Part shown: one piece after another, positions 1-14,481 of the stretch | How the letters are laid out: each line of letters begins with the position of its first letter | Position numbering within the stretch: position 1 is the first letter of the stretch | DNA from: Desulfobulbus alkaliphilus | GTDB taxonomy: Bacteria > Desulfobacterota > Desulfobulbia > Desulfobulbales > Desulfobulbaceae | NCBI RefSeq assembly: GCF_016918545.1 | Contig: NZ_JAFFQC010000022.1 | Location: forward strand, 1-64,000 | Direction of reading: 5' to 3' | Length of the DNA stretch: 64,000 bases | The notes under the pieces: model-generated | What the model saw: the letters and a program-made list of their open reading frames with translations, nothing else | What the model was told of the DNA's origin: nothing | The model's database searches: none | Translations under genes and position numbers: made by a program

Positions 1-126
1 CATAGTAATCAATATGTTACACTATTAACGGCTCTCGTCGTTATTCATGCTCTCATTTTCTTCATGTCTGGAGCATGGTGACAACAACTTGATTTATTGT
101 TGTTTTTGAGTTTTAGTTCAGGCACT

Positions 127-188
127 AATTAAAACATGATTACAGCTAGATATATCTAAAACAAGAGTCCAGCCGTCACGGGTTCAGG
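127..188. repeat. Right-end fragment of the ~217-bp MITE family
   Basis: The stretch matches the last ~62 bases of the copy at 29699..29914, including the AT-rich block and the terminal repeat, here with one change (CACGGGTTCAGG for CACGGATTCAGG). The rest of the element is absent to its left. It is a relic and probably immobile. Confidence 0.75.
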
Positions 189-476
189 TTTCAGGTAGCA
201 GGGCGTGAACATCTCCACCACTGCCTTTTTGAAAAATCTTCCCCAGAACCACCCATGAGTGCCTCACCATTCATCTCAGGTCGAAGTCCGCAAGGTGGTG
301 ACCGACGGCAACCCTTTTTGACGTCAGGGATGCTGGCGAGATCCCGGTGTATAAGTCTTCAGACCTTTCTCAGATCATGGGCCAAGTCAATAACCTCGGG
401 AAGAATGCCATTCAGGTTGCTGCCCCCAACAAAACCCACTGTCTGCTGTTGTGCTGGAGCCACGGCAAAGGGAGCC
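189..476. other. Unassigned stretch, possible gene relic
   Basis: No intact gene is visible. The plus strand has short coding-like runs in different frames between about 290 and 480, for example one reading LFDVRDAGEIPVYKSS, broken by stops. This could be the wreck of a larger gene, but I do not recognise the family. Confidence 0.25.
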
Positions 477-884
477 TTATTTCAGACCCTTCTCGTTGAA
501 GAATTGAGAATATTTCATGTCAGTCACTTTGATATGGTTTTTAAGCCAATCACTCAGGAAGGTCATGACTTCAACAGATAAACCAAGTGTCCCTTTTTCA
601 AACCCATCTTTGAACTCTGAAACTTTCTTGACAAAGGCAGCATGCTCTTTCTTATGGCTGTCAATTTCCGGGTATCCAAATCGATGAAAATATTTTTCTT
701 CTGTATTGAAATGTGTACCTGTATAGGTGATCAAACCTTTGACGATACCTCCCAAAACATCTTTTCCTTTCCCTTGCTTCATGGCATCATTAAGCTCATT
801 GACCATGAACACCAGCTTTTGATGTTGTCGATCAATCTCTGCCACCTTTACGCTAAAACTGCTATCCCATTGTATTAATGCCAC
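477..884 (-). CDS. Bacteriohemerythrin
   Basis: Small four-helix O2-binding protein (135 aa, the usual length) with a non-haem di-iron site. The full ligand set is visible: H21 in DRQHQKL, the HFNTEEKYF helix (His and Glu), the H-xxx-H pair in SHKKEHAAF, and H and D in HIKVTDMKY. In anaerobes such proteins are thought to store, scavenge or sense oxygen. The start is GTG, with an AAGGAGG ribosome site six bases upstream. It lies 38 bases downstream of a hybrid sensor kinase on the same strand and could be cotranscribed with it, which would fit an oxygen or redox sensing role (inference). Confidence 0.93.
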   Translation of the reverse strand: MALIQWDSSFSVKVAEIDRQHQKLVFMVNELNDAMKQGKGKDVLGGIVKGLITYTGTHFNTEEKYFHRFGYPEIDSHKKEHAAFVKKVSEFKDGFEKGTLGLSVEVMTFLSDWLKNHIKVTDMKYSQFFNEKGLK

Positions 885-922
885 CTCATACCTCCTTACG
901 TTCTTTGTGGTCGTTCAGTCAT

Positions 923-5083
<4,161 letters not shown>

Positions 5084-5188
5084 CGGTTCGTTGCCTCCAA
5101 AGAATTGTCTCTGGTATACGTAAGTCAGTATTCAGAATGGTTCCGGACAAATCCTCGAACTCGATTGTGTTGTCGATATTCAGGCCGG

Positions 5189-5902
5189 TTACGGTGAGTC
5201 AACAGGCCGGCTAACTTCATAGACAAGACGCTGGTAGAGTTGTTCTTGCTGGTCATCGTCAAGGTCGAGAAATTGGACGGCAAAGGATGATGTCGAGACC
5301 CGGACAACCCTGGTTTTGATTTGGAAATGCGACGGGTGGCGATCGTCTCTGTCGAACAAAAGGACAATGGTCAGTTCCTGTGCCATAGCCGGCACTATTC
5401 CTTCGACGTCGACCGAGCAACCACTGATCGACAGATCTACAAGCGTTCCGCTAAGGTTTTGATTGTTGATCGTATATTCAATAGACCGTCCGCTCAGTTT
5501 AAAGCGAATACCGTTTCTGCGCCTGGTCGCTTCCAGTTTCTTTTCCGCCGCCTCAATCTGGTCAGCGTACATGGTTTTGTAGCATTGAATTTTGTCTGTA
5601 TAATTTATGATTTGCTTGTGGCTGATGGTGTCCTGCACGACCCGGACAACCTCACCTACTTTATTGGCAGCCAGGTAATCCATAATTTTTTTGTAGACGG
5701 GCAGGCCGCTGAGATAAATGAGATTACACTCGGAGCTATCATCGATCACAATGAAACCAGGTTGCAGATCCGCCACACAGAAGCGGATGTCCGTGTACAG
5801 TGCATTCAAAGTTTTTGCATCGACATGACCTGACATGGTGAGGTAGAGCCTGTTTCTGGAGATATCAGCGACCGCCTTTACCTTTGACATGGAAATCACC
5901 AA
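5189..5902 (-). CDS. STAS-like / PilZ c-di-GMP-binding protein
   Basis: A 237-aa cytoplasmic protein. Residues about 1-110 look like a STAS-type alpha/beta domain (LTMSGHVDAK, then FIVIDDSSECN). A helical linker leads to a C-terminal PilZ domain whose two c-di-GMP binding motifs are intact: RRRNGIRF for RxxxR and DLSISGC for D/NxSxxG. PilZ proteins act as c-di-GMP receptors controlling motility, adhesion or polysaccharide output. The GTG start is chosen because AAGGA lies eight bases upstream; an ATG four codons in is the alternative. It sits between two sensor kinases, and a diguanylate cyclase is encoded at 17719..18678, so a receptor and a source of c-di-GMP share this region. Confidence 0.85.
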   Translation of the reverse strand: MVISMSKVKAVADISRNRLYLTMSGHVDAKTLNALYTDIRFCVADLQPGFIVIDDSSECNLIYLSGLPVYKKIMDYLAANKVGEVVRVVQDTISHKQIINYTDKIQCYKTMYADQIEAAEKKLEATRRRNGIRFKLSGRSIEYTINNQNLSGTLVDLSISGCSVDVEGIVPAMAQELTIVLLFDRDDRHPSHFQIKTRVVRVSTSSFAVQFLDLDDDQQEQLYQRLVYEVSRPVDSP

Positions 5903-6037
5903 ATTATTCCTTTTGTTATGAATAGAGGTGCGCTGGTGAATGTAACCGCAGATATATACATAATATTTCGAAGATTACATTTACAGGGCACTAGAGAATC
6001 AGGGGGAATGAGCCGTTTCGAAATGGACACTGACTGA

Positions 6038-8470
6038 TCAAATTTTTCTTTTCAACGGCTCCCCATTGTCCAGCGCCTCCCGAATTTTTGCCGCCAAGTC
6101 CGTCATCAAAAACGGTTTCTGGATAAAATGTACTCTCTCACCTAGAACGCCATGGTGGGCGATGACGTTGGCGGTGTAGCCGGACATAAACAGGCGTTTC
6201 ATATCAGGATAAACGGACAAGATGTTTTGGCCTAACTCGCGGCCGTTCATCTCCGGCATGACCACGTCGGTCAAGAGTAAATCGATGGAACCGGAGTGCT
6301 CACGGGCCAAACGGATGGCCTCGCCCGGTGTATCGGCCGCCATCACGGTATAGCCGAGCCTTTCCAACATCATCGTGGTCATTTCCAGGATTACCGGTTC
6401 GTCTTCCACCAGTAATATGGTTTCATGGCCGCGCGCCGCTGCCTCAGCCGGTTCCTGTCTTGATGGGGCCTCCGTTCTGATTGCATACTGCGGCAGGTAA
6501 ATTTTGAAGGTCGTCCCCTGGCCGGGCTCGCTGTACACGTTGATAAAGCCCTTGTTCTGCTTGACCGCACCGTACACCGAGGCCAGCCCCAGACCGGTAC
6601 CCTTGCCCTGCTCCTTGGTAGTGAAGAAGGGCTCGAACAGATGGCTGATGGTCTCCCGGTCCATACCGCAGCCGTTGTCGCTGACCGCCAGCAGCACGTA
6701 CTCGCCGGGAAGGAAGCCCGCGTGCCGGGCGCAGTACTCCGCGCCGAACACAGTGTTGGACGTCTCAACAGTGACCTTGCCCACACCCTTGATGGCATCC
6801 CGGGCGTTGACGCACAGATTGGCCAGGATCTGATCAATCTGGTTGGGGTCCATCTTGACCGGACGAAGATTCCGACCGGGCAGCCAGATCAGGTCGATGT
6901 CTTCGCCGATGAGCCGACGCAGCATCTTGAGCCCCCCTTCCACGGTCTCGTTGAGGTCGATTCTCTTGGGAGCAATGGTCTGCTTGCGGGCAAAGGTCAG
7001 CAATTGGCGAGTCAGGTCGGCGGAGCGCTGAGCGGCCTGTTGGATGCCGTGCAAGGCCTTATACATCGGGTGACCGGCTGGCACCTGCTCCAGGGTCATT
7101 TCCGTATACCCGAGGATGACGCCCAGCATGTTGTTGAAATCGTGCGCCACACCGCCGGCCAGCCGCCCGACCGTTTCCATCTTTTGGGCCTGGGTGAGTT
7201 GCTCCTGGAGCTTGGTGCGCTCTTCCTCGGCTTGTTTTCGTTCAGTGATATCGCGCAACTGCTGTATGATATTGACAACGTTGCCGTCCGTATCAAAAAT
7301 TGGGTTACTCCTGCAGTTGAAATGCTGATTCAGTTCCGGTACATATCTTTCCTGCTCCACAAGCTTCTTGGTTCTCAAAGCCGCCTGTGAAGTGCAGAGA
7401 TCGCATTCGCTCTCGCGTCCAATAAGCTGATAGCATTTTCTGTTTAGAGCAGCTCCCGGGGGGAGGCCTATTGCATCGTATCCAGCCTGGTTGTAGAACT
7501 CAATGGTGTGATCGGGTTTCTGTATCGCCAGGATGTCAGAGGTGCCGTTGATGATGCCTTCAAGCAGATTTTTGTTCTGGACAAGAGCATCTTCCGCCTG
7601 CTTATTCTCGGTTATGTCCCTGACCCATTCCACAAAGAGCTCAGCCTCTCCGTTTTCATCCAGTATGGGAAATACACGAAGGTCGACCCACCGACCATCG
7701 GAGAGTTTTGCCTCCCGTTGGAAAGGCTTTCCGGTCTCCATGACTGTCTTGGCAAGACAGTCGGGGCATATGTCGTCATGCCCCCGATAGGTCCGGTAGC
7801 ATTTCGTATTCAAAACCCGTTTTTCTTGAGAAACAGCGCCAAGACCATTCCAGTTGCTGTATAGAATATTCATACCCGTATCATGGATGGAGATCATATC
7901 CGGAACCAGGCTAAGCATTTTCTGGAAGCGTTCCTCGCTTTCCTGAAGCGTTTTTTCCATCTGTTTACGCCCGCTGATATCGCTGATCACCACGCGGCAT
8001 ACAGGCGCACCGTCATCCGCCTGATCGACCGTTCCCTTCAAATGTGCCCAGGTGCACCCGCCCTCGGGCTTAACCAGCCGGAGATCACACACCTGGAGGG
8101 TACCAGTCTCCAAGAGCTGCTTACGGTGCAGGTCGTAGATGTCTTGGTCATCATAGTGAATGAAGCGGGCGAGCGGTTGCGTGGCCAGTGCACTTCGGGT
8201 CGTTCCCAGCAAGGTAGCGGCGGTGAGGTTGACCTCCAGGATCACCCCCTGCTCGGACAGGGTGCAGTACCCCACTGGAGCTTCGTCGTAGAGGTCGAAA
8301 TAGCGAGCACGCTCTGCTTCGATCTGGCCCTGGGCCGTACGTAATTCCTCGTTCTGCATCTCCAGCTCATTGAGCATCCGCTGGATTTCTTCAGGAGTTT
8401 GCTCCTTGGCTTGTTTGCGGAGCGCGGATACGGTGGCGGGGGGTACGGAACCTTGCGGGTTGTCGGTCAT
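6038..8470 (-). CDS. Cytoplasmic PAS sensor kinase with C-terminal receiver
   Basis: An 810-aa soluble hybrid kinase with no membrane segment. A short coiled coil (about 25-55) is followed by three PAS domains, HisKA with H443 in GGVAHDFNN, HATPase ([20 protein letters not shown]) and a receiver with D735 in LLTDVVMPEMNG. PAS2 and PAS3 each carry three cysteines in the same pattern (CYRTYRGHDDICPDC and CYQLIGRESECDLC), which suggests metal or redox sensing. A GGAG ribosome site lies eight bases before the ATG. The kinase-receiver module is the same type as in 20129..23317 and 23618..27229 but more diverged. The receiver has no output domain, so it probably modulates the kinase or relays to an unlinked partner. 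Confidence 0.92.
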   Translation of the reverse strand: MTDNPQGSVPPATVSALRKQAKEQTPEEIQRMLNELEMQNEELRTAQGQIEAERARYFDLYDEAPVGYCTLSEQGVILEVNLTAATLLGTTRSALATQPLARFIHYDDQDIYDLHRKQLLETGTLQVCDLRLVKPEGGCTWAHLKGTVDQADDGAPVCRVVISDISGRKQMEKTLQESEERFQKMLSLVPDMISIHDTGMNILYSNWNGLGAVSQEKRVLNTKCYRTYRGHDDICPDCLAKTVMETGKPFQREAKLSDGRWVDLRVFPILDENGEAELFVEWVRDITENKQAEDALVQNKNLLEGIINGTSDILAIQKPDHTIEFYNQAGYDAIGLPPGAALNRKCYQLIGRESECDLCTSQAALRTKKLVEQERYVPELNQHFNCRSNPIFDTDGNVVNIIQQLRDITERKQAEEERTKLQEQLTQAQKMETVGRLAGGVAHDFNNMLGVILGYTEMTLEQVPAGHPMYKALHGIQQAAQRSADLTRQLLTFARKQTIAPKRIDLNETVEGGLKMLRRLIGEDIDLIWLPGRNLRPVKMDPNQIDQILANLCVNARDAIKGVGKVTVETSNTVFGAEYCARHAGFLPGEYVLLAVSDNGCGMDRETISHLFEPFFTTKEQGKGTGLGLASVYGAVKQNKGFINVYSEPGQGTTFKIYLPQYAIRTEAPSRQEPAEAAARGHETILLVEDEPVILEMTTMMLERLGYTVMAADTPGEAIRLAREHSGSIDLLLTDVVMPEMNGRELGQNILSVYPDMKRLFMSGYTANVIAHHGVLGERVHFIQKPFLMTDLAAKIREALDNGEPLKRKI

Positions 8471-8632
8471 GAGGTCTTCTCCAGTAACAGGATATCAACA
8501 GGTTGGATTACAGTAGTTTCTACACCTATGCACTAGCCCCCCCTACCCCACTTATGGAATAAAGTCAACTCTGTCAAAACACCTGTAAATGCGCAATTAT
8601 TTTTACTTAAACCACCCTGTGATAGACTCTTG

Positions 8633-8719
8633 TGCAGTCATGCTTGTCAATGGATCGGGAGGTCACATCGCACCCCAACAGTTCGAGTATGTCTTTGCCC
8701 ATCTTCACCAGATTGTCCA
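8633..8719. repeat. 87-bp direct repeat, copy 1
   Basis: This stretch aligns without gaps to 14181..14267 at roughly 85-90 % identity in the same orientation. The pair brackets about 5.5 kb containing the transporter relic, the acetyltransferase, the IS701 relic and one hybrid kinase. On the minus strand both copies give a similar peptide (…GREVTSRSIDKHD type), so they may be relics of the same coding sequence, which I cannot name. Confidence 0.7.
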
Positions 8720-9135
8720 GTTGAGTGACCAGCTCGGCCAGACCCTGGGGTATCCGAGAAGCCCATGGAGGCTCAGCGACTCTCCTCCGAGGCCGGGCAA
8801 CAGCGCCAATGCTCCGTTAACCATGCTCACCAGGACCAGCAGCAAGGCGACGATTTATCATTTATACCGATCAGACTCAACATGTGCAGGCCAAAGCCCG
8901 TGCACTTGACCACAGCGTCCATGGAGGAGCTGTTTTCCATAGATGGAACAACCTCGCCCATGGTGGACGGGTCGGTTTCCGGGATCAGAAACACGGAAAC
9001 CAGGATCGCCGCCGGGGCGCTGATCAGGAAGGAGGTCATGATGTGTCCCAGCACCCCCGGCACCACGGCCCCGACAATCCCGCCATAGAGCACAAGCACG
9101 GTCCCGGCTATGGTGGCCATGCCGCAAGTCATCAC
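8720..9135 (-). pseudogene. Broken NupC-type nucleoside transporter
   Basis: The minus strand encodes a recognisable part of a concentrative nucleoside transporter: GVLGHIMTSFLISAPAAI, then FLIPET, then MDAVVKCTGFGLHMLSLIG. Near 8845-8855 the frame shifts, and coding resumes as ALLLVLVSMVNGALALLPG and SLSLHGLLGY, the usual next transmembrane block of this family. The N-terminal half and the extreme C-terminus are missing. It is a decayed fragment and cannot make a working transporter. Confidence 0.7.
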
Positions 9136-9230
9136 CTCAAAAAATTTTACTAAAGCCGTTTCCGCCTTCCTGCCACCTCTACGCCTGACTCACCAGCCCC
9201 TGGCGTCTTAAAGCTCTTTTCCAGAGAGGA

Positions 9231-9701
9231 TCACCAGGCTCGTCCAACAAACTGTTGCCGCGTGACCAAGCCCCAGTATGGGTCTTGGTATTTGTCTTCC
9301 ACGAAATCACCCTGTGTAAATTCACGTATGGCCCGACACCAAAACTTCGAAGCGTACTCTGCCCCCTGAATTTGCTTGACTTCCCATTGCCCTGGGAACA
9401 TTTGCCAAAGATTGTGCGCAAACCGCATACCCCACGCCTGCTTTCGAAAGCTAGGAACAATGTAAAACTCTGCCACTTCAAATCTGCTTCCCGGTTTCAC
9501 CACTACAGCAGCCAGGCCCGCCGGCGTTCCAGCCAGAATCAAGAGAAAGCCCACCACACAATCACCGAGAGGAGTATCAAGCGCAAACAACCCTTTGGTA
9601 TCTGGCTTTTTACCGGTGATGCCCGAGAATTCCCCCTCATAGCTCTGTGCGAGGTTTAAATAGACATCCAGGTAGAGTTCACCGACGCGTACTATCTCCA
9701 T
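9231..9701 (-). CDS. GNAT-family N-acetyltransferase
   Basis: About 156 aa with the GNAT fold pattern: a beta strand DCVVGFLLI, then FEVAEFYIVPSFRKQAWGMRFA, which corresponds to the beta-4/acetyl-CoA loop region (here RKQAWG in place of the canonical R/Q-x-x-G-x-G/A), then a C-terminal region with many aromatic residues. It should transfer an acetyl group from acetyl-CoA to an amine, but the substrate cannot be told. The start at 9701 is preferred over the ATG at 9707, since AGGAG then lies six bases upstream. It stands alone between a transporter relic and a transposase relic and may be horizontally acquired cargo (inference). Confidence 0.75.
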   Translation of the reverse strand: MEIVRVGELYLDVYLNLAQSYEGEFSGITGKKPDTKGLFALDTPLGDCVVGFLLILAGTPAGLAAVVVKPGSRFEVAEFYIVPSFRKQAWGMRFAHNLWQMFPGQWEVKQIQGAEYASKFWCRAIREFTQGDFVEDKYQDPYWGLVTRQQFVGRAW

Positions 9702-9798
9702 CTTCATCTCCTGCGACTAACGTTTCGATTTACAGCAATTTGTAGCCCAAGGAAAATTTGTCCGACAACAGCGCACCTAACCGTACTGCTGATGCGTG

Positions 9799-10370
9799 CC
9801 CTACTTTCTGGCAAGTTGGCGAGTTCCCCAGGAGTCTGTCGGAGTTGCTCGCCAATGTTGCGGCCGCCTCGGCAAGGTCGATAATTGCCAAACCTGCGTG
9901 AATGCCTCGCTGGTCCATGGCACCTCCGCAACGATCATCGACTGCCGATTGTATCTGCCGAAAAAGTGGACAGATGACCGCGATCGTTGCAAAGTTGCCG
10001 GTGTTCCAGGAGATGTCACCTTCAAAACCAAATCGCAACTGGTCCTTGATATAGTTCACCATGCCAGGTCAATGGGCATACGATATGCCTGGGTCGGGAT
10101 TGACAGTGGGTACGGTAAGGAACCTATCTTTCTCAAAACCCTTGATGACGAGGGCGAACAATATGTTGCCGATGTCCACACGGATCAGTCTTTTTTTTCT
10201 TGAAGATCCCTGTCCATACATCCCTGATCAACAGTCAACCAAAGGAAGACCTCCATCCTCGTACAAGACCGAGAGCACCAGGATGGAGGTGGAACAATGG
10301 GCCGCTGGTAGCCGAATCTCCTTAACGAGGAGCATGCTTCCCAGGCCTATGTCACCTGAGCCGGCCTAGT
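9799..10370 (+). pseudogene. IS701-family transposase relic
   Basis: The plus strand encodes the middle of an IS701-type DDE transposase: SVGVARQCCGRLGKVDNCQ, RLYLPKKWTDDRDRCK, YAWVGIDSGYGKEPIFLK and YVADVHTDQS. In a run of eight T near 10192 the frame is lost, and the next frame continues the family sequence as FFLEDPCPYIP. The N-terminus, the C-terminal third and both insertion-sequence ends are missing. It is a frameshifted, truncated relic. Confidence 0.85.
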
Positions 10371-10404
10371 AACTCCGCAACCGGGCAATCAGCGATCAGT
10401 GTCT

Positions 10405-13400
10405 TCATGGTGGGTCTTTTTCCATGGCTTGTAGTAATGCTGCAAAGGATGCTGCCAATTCATCCATGCGCGTTTTTATGCGCTCCAGGTCGCCCGCCTT
10501 ACCCGCCTGCTCCAGTTCGAAGGCCAAAGCCCGCAGTGCCTCGGCACCCACATTCCCCGCCGCTCCCATGATGGTGTGGGCCTGACGTTCGGCCCCGGCC
10601 ACGTCTCCGGCTTCCAGGTAGCCTTTGAGGGCCTTGATCTGCCGAGGCATGTCAGTTATGAATCCCTGGAGAATAGCCTCCGCCAAATCCTCGTCACCCA
10701 TCAACCGCTCCAGCATGGCAGCTCGGTCCCATATGCATGACAAAGACTGCCGGTCATCTTCTGACTTTTGACTCTTTTCTTTCGGTTGCTGACTTTCAAC
10801 TCCTCTCTCCTTCATTCCGTCCTTGCCCTTCTTCGGCAGCCATTTATCCAGCACCTCGGCCAGGGCCAGGGGGACGACGGGTTTGGCCACGTAGTCGTCC
10901 ATGCCCGCTTCGAGACACTTTTCCTTGTCGCCCCGCATGGCGTGGGCGGTCATGGCGATGATGGGAATGCTCCGATGAAGGATTGACGTTTGCGGATTGC
11001 GGATGTGCCGGGTTGCTTCCAAGCCGTCCATTTCCGGCATCTGCACGTCCATGAGCACCAGATCGTAGGGCAAGGTCTTGAGCGCTTCGATGGCCTCGCG
11101 CCCATTGGCGACCGCGTCAGCCGAAAGGCCCAGCTTTTTGAGAATGCCCACCGCCACCTGCTGGTTGGTGATATTGTCCTCGGCCAGCAGGATGCGGGCC
11201 TTGCGATCGGCAAAATCGGGCAGCGCTTCACGGGCCGTGTGGCGCGTGGCGATGGGCCGGAGCGGGGCGTCCGGACCTGCAGCCAGAGCCTGGGAGAGCA
11301 CGCCTTTGAGCTCCTTGTGCCGGACCGGCTTGGTGGCGTAGGCGGCAAAACCAATCTCCTGCAGGCGCCTGGCGTCACCCCGCATGCCCAGCGAGGTGAG
11401 CATGACCAACCGTGTGTCCGCGAGCTTTGCGTCCGCCTTCACAGCCCGCCCCACCGCTTCACCGTCCATGCCCGGCATCTGCATGTCCACGACGGCCAGC
11501 CGGAAGGGATCAGCCTCGCCCAGGGCGCGGTACAGTGCCTCCAGTCCCGACGGTCCGTCGTGTGCCTCCTCCGGGCGCATTCCCCAGGAGCTCAGGCGGG
11601 TCAGGAGGATCTCCCGGTTGGTGGCGTTGTCGTCAATGATCAGCACCCGCACCCCGGAAAGCACAGCGGGCAGCGGTATCTTTTCCCGGGACGCCTCCGA
11701 TTGCAGACCGAAGCGGGCCGTGAACCAGAACTCCGACCCCTGGCTCTCGACGCTTTCCACGCCGACCTCACCGCCCATCAACCCTGCCAGTTGTTTCGAG
11801 ATGGCCAGCCCCAGACCTGTACCGCCGTACTGGCGCGTAGTCGAAGCGTCCACCTGGGTGAACTGTCCAAACAATATGTCGATTTTGTCCGCCGGGATGC
11901 CGATACCCGTGTCGCGCACGGAGAACCGCAGCAGACAGGAGTCATTTATTCTTTCTTCCGTCTCCTGCACTCTACTCACCCGCACCGTCACTTCCCCCTT
12001 GGGCGTGAACTTCACCGCGTTGCCGGTCAAGTTGGCAAGGATCTGGCGCAGACGGCCCGGGTCGCCCGAAAGCAGCAACGGCACGTCTGGGTCCGCGGCA
12101 CAGAGCAACTCAAGGCCCTTGTCATGGGCCTTGAGGGCCATGGTCGCGGCAAAGTCATCCAAAAGCACCTGCAGGTCGAAGTCCAGGGTCTCCAGGTCGA
12201 GCTTGCCCGCCTCGATCTTCGAAAAATCCAGGATGTCGTTGAGAAGTCCCAGCAGTGATTCGCCGCTGGACTTGATAGTTTCGGCAAAACGTCGCTGCTC
12301 CTCGGTCAGCCCGGTGTCGAGCAGCAGGCCGGTCATACCGATGACCCCGTTCATGGGCGTACGGATCTCATGGCTCATGTTGGCGAGAAATTCGCTCTTG
12401 GCGATACTGGCCATCTGCGCCTGCGCTGCCATCTCGTTGGCTCGAGCCGTGGCATCTTCCAGTTCCCGGTTGGTCTCCTGCAGTTCCTCCCGCCACCGGT
12501 ATTCCTCGGTGACGTCGCGGAAGACCAGCACCGCGCCGGTAATGGCACCGGAGGTGTCGCGGATGGGCGCACAGGAGTCGGCGATCTGGTGTTCGGTGCC
12601 GTCTTTGGCGATGAGCGCTGTATGGCTGGCCAGATCCACATTCATGCCCTCGGCCAGCGCCCGCGTCACCGGGTTTTCGACGGTTTCGCGGGTGTGGGCA
12701 TTGACGATTCGGAAGACCTCTTCCAATAGACGTCCCGCAGCCTCGGAGTTAGACCAGCCGGTCAATCGCTCCGCCACCGTATTCAAACTCGTCACCCGCC
12801 CCTTGGCATCACATGCGACCACTCCGTCGCTGATGGAACGGAGGGTAGCGGATAGATGCGCTTCACCGGCCTGCAACCTGCGATTTAGAATAACGAACCT
12901 TAGGTTGAAACCCCATAAAAGCAAAATCAGTATCAGTAAACCGAGCAACCAAGGCCAGAAGGTTCTCAAAGCCTGCCCGGCAGTCAATTGACCGTATTTT
13001 TCATAGGGCGGAAGGCGCAGGACGCGCAGCAATTCATGGACCGGCGCATAATCTTCAGGAGTGGACCAGCCTGCACCGCGGATTGAACGTGCAGCTTCAT
13101 GGTCTGCTTCCATCTGCAACAGAGCCACGGCCACCCGCTTGCTCAAATCCGGATCGGTGTCAGCAAGAGCGGCAAGGGGCCATTCCGGATACAGCCTTGA
13201 AGAAAGAGCATAGGGATATTCCGGATACTCGGCTGCACGGCTGCCGATTACCTGGATGGTATCCATATCCAGCAGACCTTCCGAGAACATTCTTTCCAGC
13301 TGGGTGGTGCGAACCGTGCCGGCATCGACATAACCATCCAGGACCGCTTTGACCACGGCATCATGGGTGCCGCTGAAAACCAGTTCTCCAAAATCTCGCT

Positions 13401-14121
13401 CGGGATTGATTCCGGCAACCAGCAACTCCCGCAGGGCGGCGTGCCAGCCCCCCAGAGACCGTTCGCTGACTGCCGCGAATCGCTTGCCCTGCAAATCACT
13501 CAAATTTTTGATGTCTTTCCGATCCACCCTGCTCAGGATAACTCCACCGAAACGAGACTGGGGACCGGAAGGAGCCGGAACTTGCAGCGTGACTATTCTA
13601 CGAATGAGGCCATAGTGCTCCAAATATGCATAATAAGAAGGATTAGTGGACACGAAATCCACTTCCCCCCGCCGTATAGCAGGAATGATCTGTTCAAAAT
13701 CCAGCGGGACAATCTCGAAAAACAAGGGGGCCAGCCGCTCGTTCAAGTATTCGGCCGTGGGCCCCCATTCCTCCAGGCACATGTCATACCCCCGATTAGC
13801 CAGTACCCCGATGCGTATAGCCGTCTTTTGATTCTTTCGCCGCTCGGCAAGGCCACTGGCCGGTTGTGCCGAGACGCTCGTGGGGTCCTGTACAGCACCA
13901 TCGGCCTTCGTGCCGGTCAGAGCCGGTTTCCGTTCATGGTTTACGCCCCACCCGGCCACTCGCCAGGTTTTGTTGAGCAATCCCTCACCCATGGCGCGGT
14001 CGGCCCCGCCAACCAGCCACCATGCGCAAAGTATTCCGACGGCAACAAGCGCCGCCAGCAGCACCAGCCGCCCACGTTGGTTCGTACAGGCATTTTCACG
14101 GGATATGTGGTTCTTCGTCAT
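10405..14121 (-). CDS. Hybrid sensor kinase with PhnD-type periplasmic domain
   Basis: About 1238 aa. After an N-terminal membrane segment comes a ~50-residue stretch resembling a decayed copy of the Cache start in 923..5083 ([19 protein letters not shown]), then a periplasmic PhnD/substrate-binding domain ([38 protein letters not shown]), a membrane segment (about 390-410), PAS, HisKA (H586, numbered from the upstream TTG at 14127), HATPase, receivers (D881, D1027) and HPt (H1184). Such sensors read a bound ligand in the periplasm, as in TtrS/TorS-like systems. From the PAS domain onward the DNA is nearly the same as 923..3400. The ATG at 14121 is preferred because it aligns with the paralogue's start. 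No adjacent response regulator. Confidence 0.92.
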   Translation of the reverse strand: MTKNHISRENACTNQRGRLVLLAALVAVGILCAWWLVGGADRAMGEGLLNKTWRVAGWGVNHERKPALTGTKADGAVQDPTSVSAQPASGLAERRKNQKTAIRIGVLANRGYDMCLEEWGPTAEYLNERLAPLFFEIVPLDFEQIIPAIRRGEVDFVSTNPSYYAYLEHYGLIRRIVTLQVPAPSGPQSRFGGVILSRVDRKDIKNLSDLQGKRFAAVSERSLGGWHAALRELLVAGINPERDFGELVFSGTHDAVVKAVLDGYVDAGTVRTTQLERMFSEGLLDMDTIQVIGSRAAEYPEYPYALSSRLYPEWPLAALADTDPDLSKRVAVALLQMEADHEAARSIRGAGWSTPEDYAPVHELLRVLRLPPYEKYGQLTAGQALRTFWPWLLGLLILILLLWGFNLRFVILNRRLQAGEAHLSATLRSISDGVVACDAKGRVTSLNTVAERLTGWSNSEAAGRLLEEVFRIVNAHTRETVENPVTRALAEGMNVDLASHTALIAKDGTEHQIADSCAPIRDTSGAITGAVLVFRDVTEEYRWREELQETNRELEDATARANEMAAQAQMASIAKSEFLANMSHEIRTPMNGVIGMTGLLLDTGLTEEQRRFAETIKSSGESLLGLLNDILDFSKIEAGKLDLETLDFDLQVLLDDFAATMALKAHDKGLELLCAADPDVPLLLSGDPGRLRQILANLTGNAVKFTPKGEVTVRVSRVQETEERINDSCLLRFSVRDTGIGIPADKIDILFGQFTQVDASTTRQYGGTGLGLAISKQLAGLMGGEVGVESVESQGSEFWFTARFGLQSEASREKIPLPAVLSGVRVLIIDDNATNREILLTRLSSWGMRPEEAHDGPSGLEALYRALGEADPFRLAVVDMQMPGMDGEAVGRAVKADAKLADTRLVMLTSLGMRGDARRLQEIGFAAYATKPVRHKELKGVLSQALAAGPDAPLRPIATRHTAREALPDFADRKARILLAEDNITNQQVAVGILKKLGLSADAVANGREAIEALKTLPYDLVLMDVQMPEMDGLEATRHIRNPQTSILHRSIPIIAMTAHAMRGDKEKCLEAGMDDYVAKPVVPLALAEVLDKWLPKKGKDGMKERGVESQQPKEKSQKSEDDRQSLSCIWDRAAMLERLMGDEDLAEAILQGFITDMPRQIKALKGYLEAGDVAGAERQAHTIMGAAGNVGAEALRALAFELEQAGKAGDLERIKTRMDELAASFAALLQAMEKDPP

Positions 14122-14180
14122 CGGCAATATCGGTTATTGACTTGTATGGAAGCCTGCAGGGGTTCTTTTCCCTGGCCCTG

Positions 14181-14267
14181 TGTAGTCATGCTTGTCAATG
14201 GATCGTGAGGTCACCTCGCGCCCCACCAGTTCGAGCATGTTTTTGCCCCGTCTTCGTCAGGGTCTCC
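14181..14267. repeat. 87-bp direct repeat, copy 2
   Basis: Second copy of the repeat at 8633..8719, same orientation. It lies just upstream (5' side) of the hybrid kinase that reads leftward from 14121, so it could also carry part of that gene's upstream region. The remaining bases to 14481 show no gene or clear signal. Confidence 0.7.
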
Positions 14268-14481
14268 CCGTCATCGTCATACACATGGAAACTCGAAGCA
14301 GGTTCGCAAGGACCAACAAGCCCGTATGCGGAGTGAAAAGGTGTTGAGGTGGGCGGAGGCATGACTGCGATCCCGCCCCACATGTTCGCTGCTGGTCAGG
14401 CCTTGAACTGCTTCAGCACCTATGTGGTCGTTCTGTCCTTATGTCAGCAGATTATTTTTGGTCAACGCGGGAAAAGGCCCA

